From Actinobacteria bacterium OV320 (GTDB lineage Bacteria > Actinomycetota > Actinomycetes > Streptomycetales > Streptomycetaceae), in the NCBI GenBank assembly GCA_001298545.1, contig LJCX01000029.1:124001-188000 (forward strand): a DNA stretch of 64,000 bases. Reading direction: 5' to 3'. Position numbers and translations under genes: made by a program. Under the pieces are notes generated by a model. That model ran no database searches. It saw only the letters and a program-made list of their open reading frames with translations, and had not been told where the DNA came from. Positions 16,490 through 25,540 of this stretch are shown piece after piece (position 1 is the stretch's first letter; each line of letters starts with the position of its first letter).

Positions 16490-16505
16490 CATTGCGCATG
16501 CAATG
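16490..16505. promoter_or_regulatory. Palindrome upstream of the betaine operon
   Basis: CATTGCGCATGCAATG has 6-base arms (CATTGC and GCAATG) around GCAT. It is about 90 bases upstream of betB, in an AT-richer part of the 232-base divergent region. No regulator gene of the BetI type is adjacent, so the binding protein is unknown. It is the best operator candidate for the choline/betaine operon. Confidence 0.45.
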
Positions 16506-16593
16506 AGAGGTTGGGGGCATGTGGACGCCGTCGCCGAGACAGACCCATAGGTGACGCAGGGGGACTGAACAGGAACGGAAGGCGACAGCGATC

Positions 16594-18123
16594 ATGGCCG
16601 ACAGGACGGAACAGCCGGAACAGCGCGACCACCGGACGATCCACGCGGGCGGAGAGTGGCTGGAAGCCGTCTCCGGCGCGACCCGCGAGATTCTCGACCC
16701 CGCGGACGGCCGCCCCTTCGCGGTGGTCGCGGAGGGCGACGAGAAGGACACCGACCTCGCGGTCGCTGCCGCCCGCACCGCCTTCGACGAGGGCGACTGG
16801 CCGCACACTCCCGTCGCCGAACGCGCCGCCCTGCTGTACCGCGTCGCCGATCTTCTCGTGCGCGATCGCGAACGGCTCGGCCTGCTGGAGAGCCGGGACG
16901 CCGGCAAGACCGTCGAGGAGGGGCGCGTCGACATCGACTGCGTCGCCGACGCCTTCCGCTACTTCGCCGCCCTCGTCGCCGCCGAGTCCCCGGGCCGGGT
17001 GGTGGACGCGGGCTCACCCGACATCCACAGCGTCGTCGTCCATGAGCCGGTCGGCGTGTGCGCGCTCATCACCCCGTGGAACTACCCGCTGCTGCAGGCG
17101 AGTTGGAAGATCGCTCCGGCGCTCGCCGCGGGCAACACCTTCGTCGTCAAGCCGAGCGAGATCACCCCGATGACGACGATCGCGCTCATCGACCTGCTCC
17201 TCGAGGCCGGGCTGCCCGCCGGGGTCGCCGGCATCGTCACCGGACCCGGTCACACGGTCGGCGCGCGGCTCGCCGAGCACCCCGACGTCGACCTGGTCTC
17301 CTTCACCGGCGGCCTGGTCAGCGGCACGAAGGTCGCGCAGGCGGCCGCGCCGACCGTCAAGAAGGTCGCCCTCGAACTCGGCGGCAAGAACCCCAACGTG
17401 GTCTTCGCCGACGCCTGCGCCACCGACGAGGCCTTCGACACCGCCGTCGACCAGGCCCTCAACGCCGCCTTCATCCACAGCGGCCAGGTCTGCTCGGCGG
17501 GCTCCCGGCTCATCGTCGAGGAGTCGGTCCGGGACCGCTTCGTCGCCGAACTCGCCCGCAGGGCCGAGCGGATCCGGCTCGGCCGCGGCACCGAGGACGG
17601 CGTCGAGTGCGGTCCGCTCGTCTCCGAGCAGCAGCGCGCCAAGACCGAGGCGTACGTCGCCTCCGCCCTCGCGGAGGGCGCTGTCCTGCGGTCCGGCGGC
17701 CGGCGTCCGGAACCCGCCCCGCAGCGGCCGGAGTCCGGCTACTTCTACGAGCCCACCGTCCTCGACCGCTGCCACCGCGAGATGCGGGTCGTGCGGGAGG
17801 AGGTCTTCGGACCGGTCCTCACCGTCGAGACCTTCCGCACCGAGGACGAGGCCGTCGCGCTCGCCAACGACACCGAGTACGGCCTCGCGGGCGCCGTCTG
17901 GACCGCCGACGCGGGCCGGGCCCGCCGGGTCGCCGGCCGGCTGCGGCACGGCACCGTCTGGATCAACGACTTCCACCCCTATCTGCCGCAGGCGGAGTGG
18001 GGAGGCTTCGGGAAGAGCGGAGTGGGCCGCGAACTCGGCCCCGCCGGGCTCGCCGAGTACCGCGAGTCCAAGCACATCTACCAGAACCTCGCGCCGCGCC
18101 CCGTCCGCTGGTTCACCGGCTGA
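16594..18123 (+). CDS. betB: Betaine aldehyde dehydrogenase
   Basis: The product is a 509-residue NAD(P)-dependent aldehyde dehydrogenase. The motifs are complete: TPWNYPLLQASWKIAPALAAGN, the catalytic glutamate in VALELGGKNP and the catalytic cysteine in HSGQVCSAGSRL, followed by EEVFGPVLTVE. Family similarity is strongest to betaine aldehyde dehydrogenases (GbsA/BetB), and the next gene encodes the choline-oxidising enzyme. Together they convert choline to the osmoprotectant glycine betaine. The ATG is preceded by GGAAGGCGA. It is the first gene of a five-gene operon whose last three genes import betaine or choline. Confidence 0.92.
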   Translation: MADRTEQPEQRDHRTIHAGGEWLEAVSGATREILDPADGRPFAVVAEGDEKDTDLAVAAARTAFDEGDWPHTPVAERAALLYRVADLLVRDRERLGLLESRDAGKTVEEGRVDIDCVADAFRYFAALVAAESPGRVVDAGSPDIHSVVVHEPVGVCALITPWNYPLLQASWKIAPALAAGNTFVVKPSEITPMTTIALIDLLLEAGLPAGVAGIVTGPGHTVGARLAEHPDVDLVSFTGGLVSGTKVAQAAAPTVKKVALELGGKNPNVVFADACATDEAFDTAVDQALNAAFIHSGQVCSAGSRLIVEESVRDRFVAELARRAERIRLGRGTEDGVECGPLVSEQQRAKTEAYVASALAEGAVLRSGGRRPEPAPQRPESGYFYEPTVLDRCHREMRVVREEVFGPVLTVETFRTEDEAVALANDTEYGLAGAVWTADAGRARRVAGRLRHGTVWINDFHPYLPQAEWGGFGKSGVGRELGPAGLAEYRESKHIYQNLAPRPVRWFTG

Positions 18124-18179
18124 CGCCCCGCCCGCCCCGAGCCTGATCGAAGACTTCGCACGCCCCTGGAGTACCCCCC

Positions 18180-19712
18180 ATGCCAGAGAACGCACATGTC
18201 TACGACTACGTCGTCATCGGAGGCGGAACCGCCGGTTCCGTCATCGCCTCCCGGCTGACCGAGAACCCCGACACCACCGTCGCCGTCATCGAGGGCGGCC
18301 CCAGCGACGTCGGCCGCGACGACGTCCTCACCCTGCGCCGCTGGATGGGCCTGCTCGGTGGCGAGCTCGACTACGACTACCCGACCACCGAGCAGCCGCG
18401 CGGCAACTCCCACATCCGGCACAGCCGCGCCCGCGTCCTCGGCGGATGCTCCTCGCACAACACGCTCATCGCCTTCAAGCCGCTGCCGTCCGACTTCGAC
18501 GAGTGGGAGGCGGCCGGCGCCCGCGGGTGGGGCGCGGTCCCGATGGAGGCGTACTACGCGCGCCTGCTGAACAACATCGTCCCGGTCGACGAGAAGGACC
18601 GCAACGCCATCGCCCGCGACTTCGTCGAGGCCGCTCAGCAGGCCACCGGAGTGCCGCGGATCGAGGGCTTCAACAGCAAGCCCTTCGACGACGGCGTCGG
18701 CTTCTTCGACCTCGCCTACCACCCGGAGACCAACAAGCGGTCCAGCGCCTCGGTGGCCTACCTCCACCCGGTGATGGACGAGCGGCCCAACCTGACGATC
18801 CTGCTGGAGAGCTGGGCCCACCGGCTGGAGCTCGACGGCACCCGCGCCGAAGGCGTGCACGTCCGCACGAAGGACGGCGAGGAGATCCTCGTACGGGCCC
18901 GGCGCGAGGTCGTGCTGTGCGCGGGCGCCGTCGACTCGCCGCGCCTCCTCCTGCACTCCGGCATCGGCCCGAAGGCCGACCTGGACGCGCTCGGCATACC
19001 CGTCGTGCTCGACCTGCCCGGCGTCGGCGAGAACCTCCTCGACCACCCCGAGTCGGTGATCGTCTGGGAGACCCACGGGCCGCTCCCGGAGAACTCCGCG
19101 ATGGACTCCGACGCCGGTCTCTTCGTCCGCCGCGACCCCGCCCACCAGGGCCCCGACCTGATGTTCCACTTCTACCAGGTCCCCTTCACCGACAACCCGG
19201 AACGCCTGGGCTACGAACGCCCGCCGTACGGCGTCTCGATGACCCCCAACATCCCCAAGCCGAAGTCCCGCGGCCGGCTCTACCTGGAGAGCGCGGACCC
19301 GGCCGTGAAGCCCGCCCTCGACTTCCGCTACTTCACCGACGAGGACGACCACGACGGCCGCACCCTCGTCGACGGGATCAGGATCGCCCGCGAGATCGCG
19401 AAGACCGAGCCGCTGGCCGGCTGGCTCAAGCGCGAGGTGGCGCCGGGCCCGGACATCACGGGCGACGAGGAACTGAGCGAGTACGCCCGCAAGGTCGCAC
19501 ACACCGTCTACCACCCCGCGGGCACCTGCCGCATGGGCGCCGAGGACGACGAACTGGCCGTGGTGGACCCACGGTTGCGGATCCGAGGCCTGGACGGCAT
19601 CCGCGTCGCGGACGCCTCCGTGTTCCCCACCATGACCGCCGTGAACCCCATGATCGGGGTGCTCATGGTCGGCGAGAAAGCCGTCGACCTGATCGGAGAC
19701 GATGCGCGATGA
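18180..19712 (+). CDS. betA: GMC-family choline dehydrogenase/oxidase
   Basis: This 510-residue flavoprotein oxidises choline, most likely to betaine aldehyde for BetB. The FAD-binding Rossmann motif is VVIGGGTAGSVIASRL near residue 12. The GMC signature 1 region is HSRARVLGGCSSHN, signature 2 is GAVDSPRLLLHSGIGP, and the C-terminal catalytic histidine region is VYHPAGTCRMG. The final segment is MTAVNPMIGVLMVGEKAVDLI. It lies 56 bases after betB and overlaps the ATPase gene by four bases. Choline dehydrogenase and oxidase cannot be separated by eye. Confidence 0.88.
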   Translation: MPENAHVYDYVVIGGGTAGSVIASRLTENPDTTVAVIEGGPSDVGRDDVLTLRRWMGLLGGELDYDYPTTEQPRGNSHIRHSRARVLGGCSSHNTLIAFKPLPSDFDEWEAAGARGWGAVPMEAYYARLLNNIVPVDEKDRNAIARDFVEAAQQATGVPRIEGFNSKPFDDGVGFFDLAYHPETNKRSSASVAYLHPVMDERPNLTILLESWAHRLELDGTRAEGVHVRTKDGEEILVRARREVVLCAGAVDSPRLLLHSGIGPKADLDALGIPVVLDLPGVGENLLDHPESVIVWETHGPLPENSAMDSDAGLFVRRDPAHQGPDLMFHFYQVPFTDNPERLGYERPPYGVSMTPNIPKPKSRGRLYLESADPAVKPALDFRYFTDEDDHDGRTLVDGIRIAREIAKTEPLAGWLKREVAPGPDITGDEELSEYARKVAHTVYHPAGTCRMGAEDDELAVVDPRLRIRGLDGIRVADASVFPTMTAVNPMIGVLMVGEKAVDLIGDDAR

Positions 19713-20848
19713 CGATCATGCCCGCCACCCGTAAGCCGCCCACCGCGGACACCGAAGCCCCCGTCTTCTCGGTGGACGGCCTCTGGAAGGTCTTCGGACC
19801 CAAGTCCGGGAGCGTCCCGGCCGACCCCGAGCTCGCCGCGCTCCCGCCCGCCGAACTCCGCTCCCGCACCGGTTGCACCGCCGCCGTCCGCAACGTCTCC
19901 TTCGACGTGCGCAAGGGCGAGGTCTTCGTCGTCATGGGCCTGTCCGGCTCCGGCAAGTCCACCCTGGTGCGCTGTCTGACCCGGCTGATCGAGCCGACGG
20001 CCGGCACCATCGTCGTCGACGGCGAGGACGTCCGCGCGATGGACCGCACCCGGCTGCGCGAACTGCGCCGGCACCGTGCCGCGATGGTCTTCCAGCACTT
20101 CGGCCTGCTCCCGCACCGCACGGTCCTCGACAACGTGGCCTACGGCCTGGAGATCCAGGGCATGGGCCGCGCCGAGCGACGCGCCCGCGCCAAGGAGGTC
20201 GTCGACAAGGTCGGCCTGGACGGCATGGAACAGCGCAGGCCCGCCCAGCTCTCCGGCGGCCAGCGGCAACGCGTCGGCCTGGCCCGCGCGTTGGCCGTCG
20301 ACCCGGAGGTGCTCCTGTTCGACGAGCCCTTCAGCGCCCTCGACCCGCTCATCCGGCGCGACATGCAGGAGGAGGTCGTCCGGCTGCACCGCGAGGAGGG
20401 CCGCACGATGGTCTTCATCACCCACGACCTCAGCGAGGCGCTGAAGCTGGGCGACCGGATCGCCCTGATGCGCGACGGCGAGGTCGTGCAGCTGGGCACG
20501 CCCGAGGAGATCGTGGGCTCCCCGGCCGACGACTACGTCCGCGAGTTCGTCCGTGACGTACCGCGCGAGCAGGTCCTCACGGTGCGTACGGCCATGCGGC
20601 CCGCGTCCCTGGAGGAGGCGGGCACCGGCCCGGCCGTGTCCCCGGACGCCACGGTGTCCCAGGCCATCGAGGCGGTCGCCCGGGCGGGCGTCCCGGTACG
20701 GGTCATGGACTCGGCCCGCTGCCTGGGCGTCGTCGACCACGAGGGACTGCTCGGCGTGGTGGCCGGCACGGGCCCCGCAGCCGTCCCGGCCGGACGGGGG
20801 CCCGGATCCGTCGCCGTCGGAACGGAGCCCCGTAAGGAGGCGGTCTGA
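19709..20848 (+). CDS. proV: Glycine betaine/proline ABC transporter ATPase
   Basis: The product has 379 residues and resembles OpuAA/ProV. Walker A is GLSGSGKST, the Q-loop VFQHFGLLPHR, the signature LSGGQRQR, Walker B LLFDEPFSALDP and the switch histidine FITHD. An N-terminal extension (about residues 1-60) contains an insertion between LWKVFGPK and the Walker A strand, usual for this group. A CBS-like half-domain at the C-terminus (DATVSQAIEAVARAGVPVRVMD) may sense ionic strength. Its ATG overlaps betA. Its stop overlaps the permease ATG (TGATG at 20846-20850). Confidence 0.93.
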   Translation: MTIMPATRKPPTADTEAPVFSVDGLWKVFGPKSGSVPADPELAALPPAELRSRTGCTAAVRNVSFDVRKGEVFVVMGLSGSGKSTLVRCLTRLIEPTAGTIVVDGEDVRAMDRTRLRELRRHRAAMVFQHFGLLPHRTVLDNVAYGLEIQGMGRAERRARAKEVVDKVGLDGMEQRRPAQLSGGQRQRVGLARALAVDPEVLLFDEPFSALDPLIRRDMQEEVVRLHREEGRTMVFITHDLSEALKLGDRIALMRDGEVVQLGTPEEIVGSPADDYVREFVRDVPREQVLTVRTAMRPASLEEAGTGPAVSPDATVSQAIEAVARAGVPVRVMDSARCLGVVDHEGLLGVVAGTGPAAVPAGRGPGSVAVGTEPRKEAV

Positions 20849-22794
20849 TGGCCACGCTGACCACATCCGCCCCCCGGGTCGCCCTCCCGGGCTTCCTCAA
20901 ACACCAGGCCGTCCGCAAGCTCCTGATGCTCGCGCTCGCGGCCGCGATCCTCGTCCCCCTGGCCCACGCCCGGTGGTCCAGCGGCACCTGGCCGCACGCG
21001 CTCACCGTCGACCTGACCGACCCGCTCACCGGCGCCAGCGACTGGATCGTCGACAACCGCGACAGCAACCCCCTGTTCCTCTACTTCTTCGGCTACCTCA
21101 GCAACGGCGTGGTCCTCTCGGTGCGCGCCGTGTACCTGGTGCTGCTCGGCGCCGGCTGGGCCGGGGTCACCGCGGCGGCCGCACTGGTCGCCTGGCGGGT
21201 GGCCGGGGTGCGGCTCGCGCTCGGCACGGCGGCCGCCTTCCTGGCCTGCGGCCTGCTCGGCATGTGGGTGCCGACCATGCAGACACTGGCCCTGATGATC
21301 GTCGCCGTCCTCGTGTCGGTCGTCGTGGGCGTGGTGCTCGGCCTGGCCGGCGGTCTCTCCGAGCGCCTGGACCGCGGCCTGCGCCCGATCCTCGACACCA
21401 TGCAGGTACTGCCCGCCTTCGCCTATCTGCTCCCGGTCGTGCTCGTCTTCGGCATCGGCGTCCCGGCGGCCGTCCTGGCCACCGTCGTCTACGCCGCCCC
21501 GCCCATGGCCCGGCTCACCGCGCTCGGACTGCGCGGCGCCGACAAGGAGGTCCTGGAGGCGGTGGAGTCGCTGGGCGCGACCGCCCGGCAACGCCTGCTG
21601 ACCGCCCGGATCCCGCTGGCCCGCAAGGAACTCCTCCTCGGCCTCAACCAGACGATCATGATGGCGCTGGGCATGGCGGTCATCGCGTCGGTGATCGGCG
21701 CGGGCGGCCTCGGTGACCGCGTCTACCAGGCACTGGCCTCGGTCGACGTGGGCGCCGCCCTCGCCGCCGGCATCCCGATCGTGCTCCTCGCGGTCGTCCT
21801 GGACCGCGTCACGGCCGCCGCGGGCCGCGCCGGCGACGGCGAACCGGGCAGCCACCGGGCCGGCTGGCTCTACGCCGCCGGCGCCGCCGTGGCCGTCGCC
21901 CTCGTCGGGCGCGCGGTCGGCCGGCTCGACTGGCCCGACGCCTGGACGGTGAGCATCGCCGCCCCGGTCAACGACGCCGTCGACTGGATGACCGACCACC
22001 TCTACTCCGGGGTACCCGTGATCGGCGGCACCGCCGACTGGGCCGGCCACTTCACCACCTGGGTCCTCGACCCGCTCAGGGCCGGCCTCCAGGGCCTGCC
22101 CTGGTGGGCCGTGCTGCTGCTGGTCGCCGCGATCGCCTGGCCGATCGGCACCTGGCGCACCGCGCTGACCGCCGTCCTCGCGCTGGCCGCGACCGGCGTG
22201 CTCGGCGTGTGGGAACCGTCCCTGGACACCCTCTCCCAGGTGCTGGCCGCCGTCGCCGTCACCCTCGTCCTCGGCTTCGCGACCGGTATCGCCGCCGCCC
22301 GCAGCGACCGCGTCGAACAGGTGCTGCGCCCGGTCCTGGACGTGTTCCAGACGATGCCGCAGTTCGTTTACCTGATCCCGGTCGTCGCCCTGTTCGGCGT
22401 CGGCCGCGCCCCCGCCGTCGCGGCGGCCGTCGTCTACGCGCTGCCCGCCGTCGTCCGCATCACCACCCAGGGCCTGCGCCAGGTCGACCCGGCGGCGATG
22501 GAGTCCGCCCGCTCCCTCGGCGCGACCGGCGCGCAGCAACTGCGCCAGGTCCAGCTCCCGCTCGCCCGGCCCGCACTGCTGCTCGCCGTGAACCAGGGCG
22601 TGGTCCTCGTCCTCGCCGTCGTCATCATCGGCGGTCTGGTCGGCGGCGGCGCGCTCGGCTACGACGCCGTGTTCGGGCTCGCCCAGGGCGACCTCGCGAC
22701 CGGTCTGGTGGCCGGCGCCGCGATCGTCTGCCTCGGCCTGATGCTCGACCGGGTGACCCAGCCGGCCGACCGCCGCGTGAAGAAGGGAGCGTGA
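20848..22794 (+). CDS. Glycine betaine ABC permease with two fused permease domains
   Basis: The product is a 648-residue membrane protein, twice the normal length. Two homologous permease halves each carry the ABC coupling motif: EAVESLGATARQRLLTARIPLARKE and ESARSLGATGAQQLRQVQLPLARPA. Each half is followed by a conserved NQ segment (LNQTIMMALGMAVIASVIG and VNQGVVLVLAVVIIGGLVG). A single polypeptide thus supplies the usual permease dimer. AAGGAGG at 20834-20840 precedes the start, which overlaps the ATPase stop by one base. It imports betaine or choline delivered by the lipoprotein encoded next. Confidence 0.93.
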   Translation: MATLTTSAPRVALPGFLKHQAVRKLLMLALAAAILVPLAHARWSSGTWPHALTVDLTDPLTGASDWIVDNRDSNPLFLYFFGYLSNGVVLSVRAVYLVLLGAGWAGVTAAAALVAWRVAGVRLALGTAAAFLACGLLGMWVPTMQTLALMIVAVLVSVVVGVVLGLAGGLSERLDRGLRPILDTMQVLPAFAYLLPVVLVFGIGVPAAVLATVVYAAPPMARLTALGLRGADKEVLEAVESLGATARQRLLTARIPLARKELLLGLNQTIMMALGMAVIASVIGAGGLGDRVYQALASVDVGAALAAGIPIVLLAVVLDRVTAAAGRAGDGEPGSHRAGWLYAAGAAVAVALVGRAVGRLDWPDAWTVSIAAPVNDAVDWMTDHLYSGVPVIGGTADWAGHFTTWVLDPLRAGLQGLPWWAVLLLVAAIAWPIGTWRTALTAVLALAATGVLGVWEPSLDTLSQVLAAVAVTLVLGFATGIAAARSDRVEQVLRPVLDVFQTMPQFVYLIPVVALFGVGRAPAVAAAVVYALPAVVRITTQGLRQVDPAAMESARSLGATGAQQLRQVQLPLARPALLLAVNQGVVLVLAVVIIGGLVGGGALGYDAVFGLAQGDLATGLVAGAAIVCLGLMLDRVTQPADRRVKKGA

Positions 22795-22795
22795 C

Positions 22796-23767
22796 ATGCG
22801 ACTTCGTGACCTGCGGCTTCGTACGACAGCCATGACCGCCGGGGCGTCCGCGCTCCTGCTGCTGACCGGCTGCGGCGCCGCCGACATGACCAAGCAGGCG
22901 TCGCCCTTCGCCAACGCGCAGGGCGCCAAGACCGTGACCCTCTCGGTCCAGTCCTGGGTGGGCGCGCAGGCCAACGTGGCCGTCGCCCAGTACCTCCTGG
23001 AGCACAAGCTCGGCTACCGCGTCGACACCGTCCAGGTCGACGAGGTGCCCGCCTGGGACGCGCTCAGCCAGGGCCGGGTCGACGCGATCCTGGAGGACTG
23101 GGGCCACCCCGACCAGGAGCAGCGCTACGTCGACGACAAGAAGACGATCGCGCGCGGCGGCGACCTCGGCGTCACCGGGCACATCGGCTGGTTCGTCCCG
23201 ACGTACTTCGCCAAGCAGCACCCGGACGTCACCGACTGGAAGAACCTCAACAAGTACGCGTCGCAGTTCCGCACCGCGGAGAGCGGCGGCAAGGGCCAGC
23301 TCATGGACGGCTCCCCGTCCTACGTCACCAACGACAAGGCCCTGGTGCAGAACCTGAAGCTCGACTACCAGGTCGTCTTCGCCGGTTCCGAGGCCGCCCA
23401 GATCACCCAGATGCGGCAGTTCGCCAAGGAGAAGAAGCCCTTCCTCACCTACTGGTACGCCCCGCAGTGGCTCTTCAAGAAGGTCCCGATGACCGAGGTG
23501 AAGCTGCCCGCCTACAAGGAGGGCTGCGACGCGGAGCCGGACAAGGTGGCCTGCGCCTACCCGCACACCCCGCTCCAGAAGTACCTCAACGCGGACTTCT
23601 CGAAGGACGGCGGCAGGGCGGCCGCCTTCCTGAAGAAGTTCAAGTGGACGACGGAGGACCAGAACGAGGTGTCCCTGATGATCGCGGACCAGAAGCTCAC
23701 TCCGGAGGCGGCCGCCAAGAAGTGGGTGGACAGCCACACCTCGACGTGGAAGGCGTGGCTGTCCTGA
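22796..23767 (+). CDS. Glycine betaine-binding lipoprotein
   Basis: This 323-residue substrate-binding protein has a lipoprotein signal (LLLLTGC lipobox, Cys at about residue 25). The body is of the OpuAC type, with the pattern WVGAQANVAVAQYLLEHKLGY and conserved tryptophans (PAWDALSQGRVDAILEDWGHP, TYWYAPQWLF) that form the aromatic cage around quaternary ammonium groups. It is the last gene of the betaine operon and starts one base after the permease stop. Its own stop is only 3 bases from the convergent PEP mutase-family gene. Confidence 0.92.
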   Translation: MRLRDLRLRTTAMTAGASALLLLTGCGAADMTKQASPFANAQGAKTVTLSVQSWVGAQANVAVAQYLLEHKLGYRVDTVQVDEVPAWDALSQGRVDAILEDWGHPDQEQRYVDDKKTIARGGDLGVTGHIGWFVPTYFAKQHPDVTDWKNLNKYASQFRTAESGGKGQLMDGSPSYVTNDKALVQNLKLDYQVVFAGSEAAQITQMRQFAKEKKPFLTYWYAPQWLFKKVPMTEVKLPAYKEGCDAEPDKVACAYPHTPLQKYLNADFSKDGGRAAAFLKKFKWTTEDQNEVSLMIADQKLTPEAAAKKWVDSHTSTWKAWLS

Positions 23768-23770
23768 CGG

Positions 23771-24508
23771 TCACGGCCTCAGCTCGGTGGCGAGATCCCG
23801 CAGAAGGACCATCGCCCGCTGCTGGAGTCCCGGTCCGAACGTGACGCGGGTGGCCCCGAGTTCACCGAGTGCGGTGGGCGAGGGGCCCGCGCCGACCTGC
23901 GCGAACACGTTCAGGGGCCCCTGCGTCCCGGACCGCAGCAGCGGCAGGAGGGCCGCCGGGGCGCCGATCGGATAGACGCAGTCGGCACCCGCCGCCACGT
24001 ACGCCGCCGCGCGTCCGATGGCGTCGTCCGGGTCCCCGTCGCCGTACGCGAAGGTGTCGATGCGCGCGTTGACGAAGAGCCGGTCGCCCGCCGCCCGCCG
24101 CACCTCGGCGAGCCACTCGGCGTGCTCGTGCGGGTCCTTGAGGACGCCGTCGGCCGAGTCCTCCAGGTTGCAGCCGACGGCGCCCGTCGCCAGCAGCCGC
24201 TCCACCAGCTCCTCGGGCGCCAGCCCGTACCCGTCCTCGACGTCCGCCGACACCGGCACGTCCACCGCCCGTGCGATCCGGGCGACCGCCGCGAACATCT
24301 CGTCGGCCGGGGTCCGCCCGTCCGCGTACCCGAGCGAGGCGGCGACACCCGCGCTGGCCGTGGCGAGCGCCGGGAACCCCGCCTCGGCGAACACCCGGGC
24401 ACTGGCCGCGTCCCAGGGGCCGGGCAGCACGAGAGGGTCGTCCGGCAGCCGGCCGTGGTGCAGCCGGCGGAAGTCGTCCACCTTGCTCTTGGCGTCCACC
24501 TCGCTCAT
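23771..24508 (-). CDS. Isocitrate lyase/PEP mutase superfamily protein
   Basis: The product has 245 residues and a TIM-barrel fold. Conserved pieces are LPGPWDAASARVFAEAGFPALATASAG, the metal-binding DVEDGYG and the GCNLEDSADG motif. The EDKxxxxxNS signature of true phosphonate-forming PEP mutases is absent, so a carbon-carbon lyase (methylisocitrate lyase- or oxaloacetase-like) is more likely. Its start overlaps the stop of the AhpD-like gene upstream by four bases. It probably belongs to one transcription unit with the two AhpD-like genes, divergent from the MocR regulator. Confidence 0.85.
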   Translation of the reverse strand: MSEVDAKSKVDDFRRLHHGRLPDDPLVLPGPWDAASARVFAEAGFPALATASAGVAASLGYADGRTPADEMFAAVARIARAVDVPVSADVEDGYGLAPEELVERLLATGAVGCNLEDSADGVLKDPHEHAEWLAEVRRAAGDRLFVNARIDTFAYGDGDPDDAIGRAAAYVAAGADCVYPIGAPAALLPLLRSGTQGPLNVFAQVGAGPSPTALGELGATRVTFGPGLQQRAMVLLRDLATELRP

Positions 24509-24978
24509 GGTGTGTACCCCCCGGGCGGGATACGGCGGGCGACCATCACCCGGTTCCAGCTGTTGATGGCGGTGATCAGCGCGACGAGGTGGGCGAGCCG
24601 CGGGGCGTCGAAGTGCCTGGCCGCCCGCTCGTACACCGCGTCGGGCACGAAGCCTCCCCCAGAGCCAAAAGCCTGGGAGGTGCCCCCAGTCAGCAGGGTC
24701 ACCGCCTCGGTCAGCGCGAGCGCGGCCCGCTCCCGCTCGTCGTAGACGTCCCCCGCCTCCTCCCACGCGCTCAGCAGACCGAGCTGCTTCTCGCTCACCC
24801 CGTGCTCGCGGGCGATGGTGAGATGCATGTCGAGGCAGAACGCGCAGTGGTTGAGCTGCGAGGCGCGGATCACCACGAGCTCGGCGAGCGCGGGGTCGCC
24901 GAGACCCTGCTTCGCGGCCGCGCTGAGCGTGGACATGGCCCGGCCGACCTCGCGGTCGAGGAGGTTCGTGCGGCTCAT
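24505..24978 (-). CDS. AhpD-like carboxymuconolactone decarboxylase-family protein
   Basis: The product has 157 residues. The redox motif is HCAFCLDMH (CxxC plus His), typical of AhpD-like peroxidase partners. Relative to its neighbour (24975-25493), the sequence between TLLT and FVPDAVYERA carries about ten additional residues (GGTSQAFGSGG). The DNA there is a hairpin-forming element, so the insert seems to be an in-frame insertion in a surface loop. The start overlaps the neighbour's stop and the stop overlaps the PEP mutase-family gene. A role in oxidative or organic-radical stress is inferred from the family. Confidence 0.88.
   Translation of the reverse strand: MSRTNLLDREVGRAMSTLSAAAKQGLGDPALAELVVIRASQLNHCAFCLDMHLTIAREHGVSEKQLGLLSAWEEAGDVYDERERAALALTEAVTLLTGGTSQAFGSGGGFVPDAVYERAARHFDAPRLAHLVALITAINSWNRVMVARRIPPGGYTP
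24653..24690. repeat. Short palindromic insertion inside the AhpD-like gene
   Basis: The element runs from CCTCCCCCAGAGCC through AAAA to GCCTGGGAGG and then TGCCCCC. The inner arms CCTCCC..AG.GC and GCCTGGGAGG form an imperfect stem around AAAA. Similar C-rich palindromes with GGGGGCACCTCCC ends are scattered through Streptomyces genomes, to my recollection. Here it adds 30 bases in frame and so does not destroy the gene. Confidence 0.6.
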
Positions 24979-25493
24979 GCGTGCTGCCCCGGCCGGTAGT
25001 GGCCCGGCACCAGCCGGCAGGTCACGCCGAACCGGTTCCACGCGTTGATCACCGTGATCGCGGCGATCAGCTGCGCCAGCTCGGCCTCCTCGAAGTGCGC
25101 GGCGGCCCGCTCGTACACCGCGTCGGGCACGAAGCCCTCCGTCAGCACGGTCACCGACTCCGTGAGGGCCAGCGCCGCGAGCTCCTTCTCGGTGTAAAAG
25201 TGCGCCGACTCCTCCCACGCGCTGAGCTGGATGATCCGCTCGACGCTCTCGCCCGCCGCGAGCGCGTCCTTGCTGTGCATGTCGACGCAGAGCGCGCAGT
25301 GGTTGATCTGCGAGGCCCGGACCTTCACCAGCTCGACCAGCTTCGGGTCGAGGCCCTTACGGGCGGCGGCGTCGAGCCGGAGCATCGCCTTGAGCACCTC
25401 GGGGGCGTGCGCGGACCAGTTCAGCCGGGGGGTGTGCTCGGGGGCGTAGGGAACCTGTTCTTCGGTGGTCGTGGGGTCTGCGTGCGTCGTCAT
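24975..25493 (-). CDS. AhpD-like carboxymuconolactone decarboxylase-family protein
   Basis: The product has 172 residues. The motif HCALCVDMH supplies the CxxC redox pair and proton-relay histidine. An N-terminal extension of about 35 residues contains PRLNWSAHAPEVLKAMLRL. It shows strong similarity to the next gene downstream (SQxNHCAxCxDMH, VPDAVYERAAxHF, WNR near the end). It is the first gene of a three-gene minus-strand unit. It lies 47 bases from the divergent MocR-type regulator gene, so it is probably that protein's target. Confidence 0.9.
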   Translation of the reverse strand: MTTHADPTTTEEQVPYAPEHTPRLNWSAHAPEVLKAMLRLDAAARKGLDPKLVELVKVRASQINHCALCVDMHSKDALAAGESVERIIQLSAWEESAHFYTEKELAALALTESVTVLTEGFVPDAVYERAAAHFEEAELAQLIAAITVINAWNRFGVTCRLVPGHYRPGQHA

Positions 25494-25540
25494 GCCCTCG
25501 ACCCTAGGAGCGGGGCAGCCCAGGAGTATGGTCCATTTCC

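Noticed and set aside
20533..23007. 824-codon minus-strand frame across the betaine transporter genes
   Set aside because: It is compositional noise (His/Asp/Gly/Arg-rich) opposite three well-supported ABC genes.
23771..24508. PEP mutase and hence a phosphonate pathway
   Set aside because: The EDKxxxxxNS signature is missing and no phosphonopyruvate decarboxylase gene is nearby.
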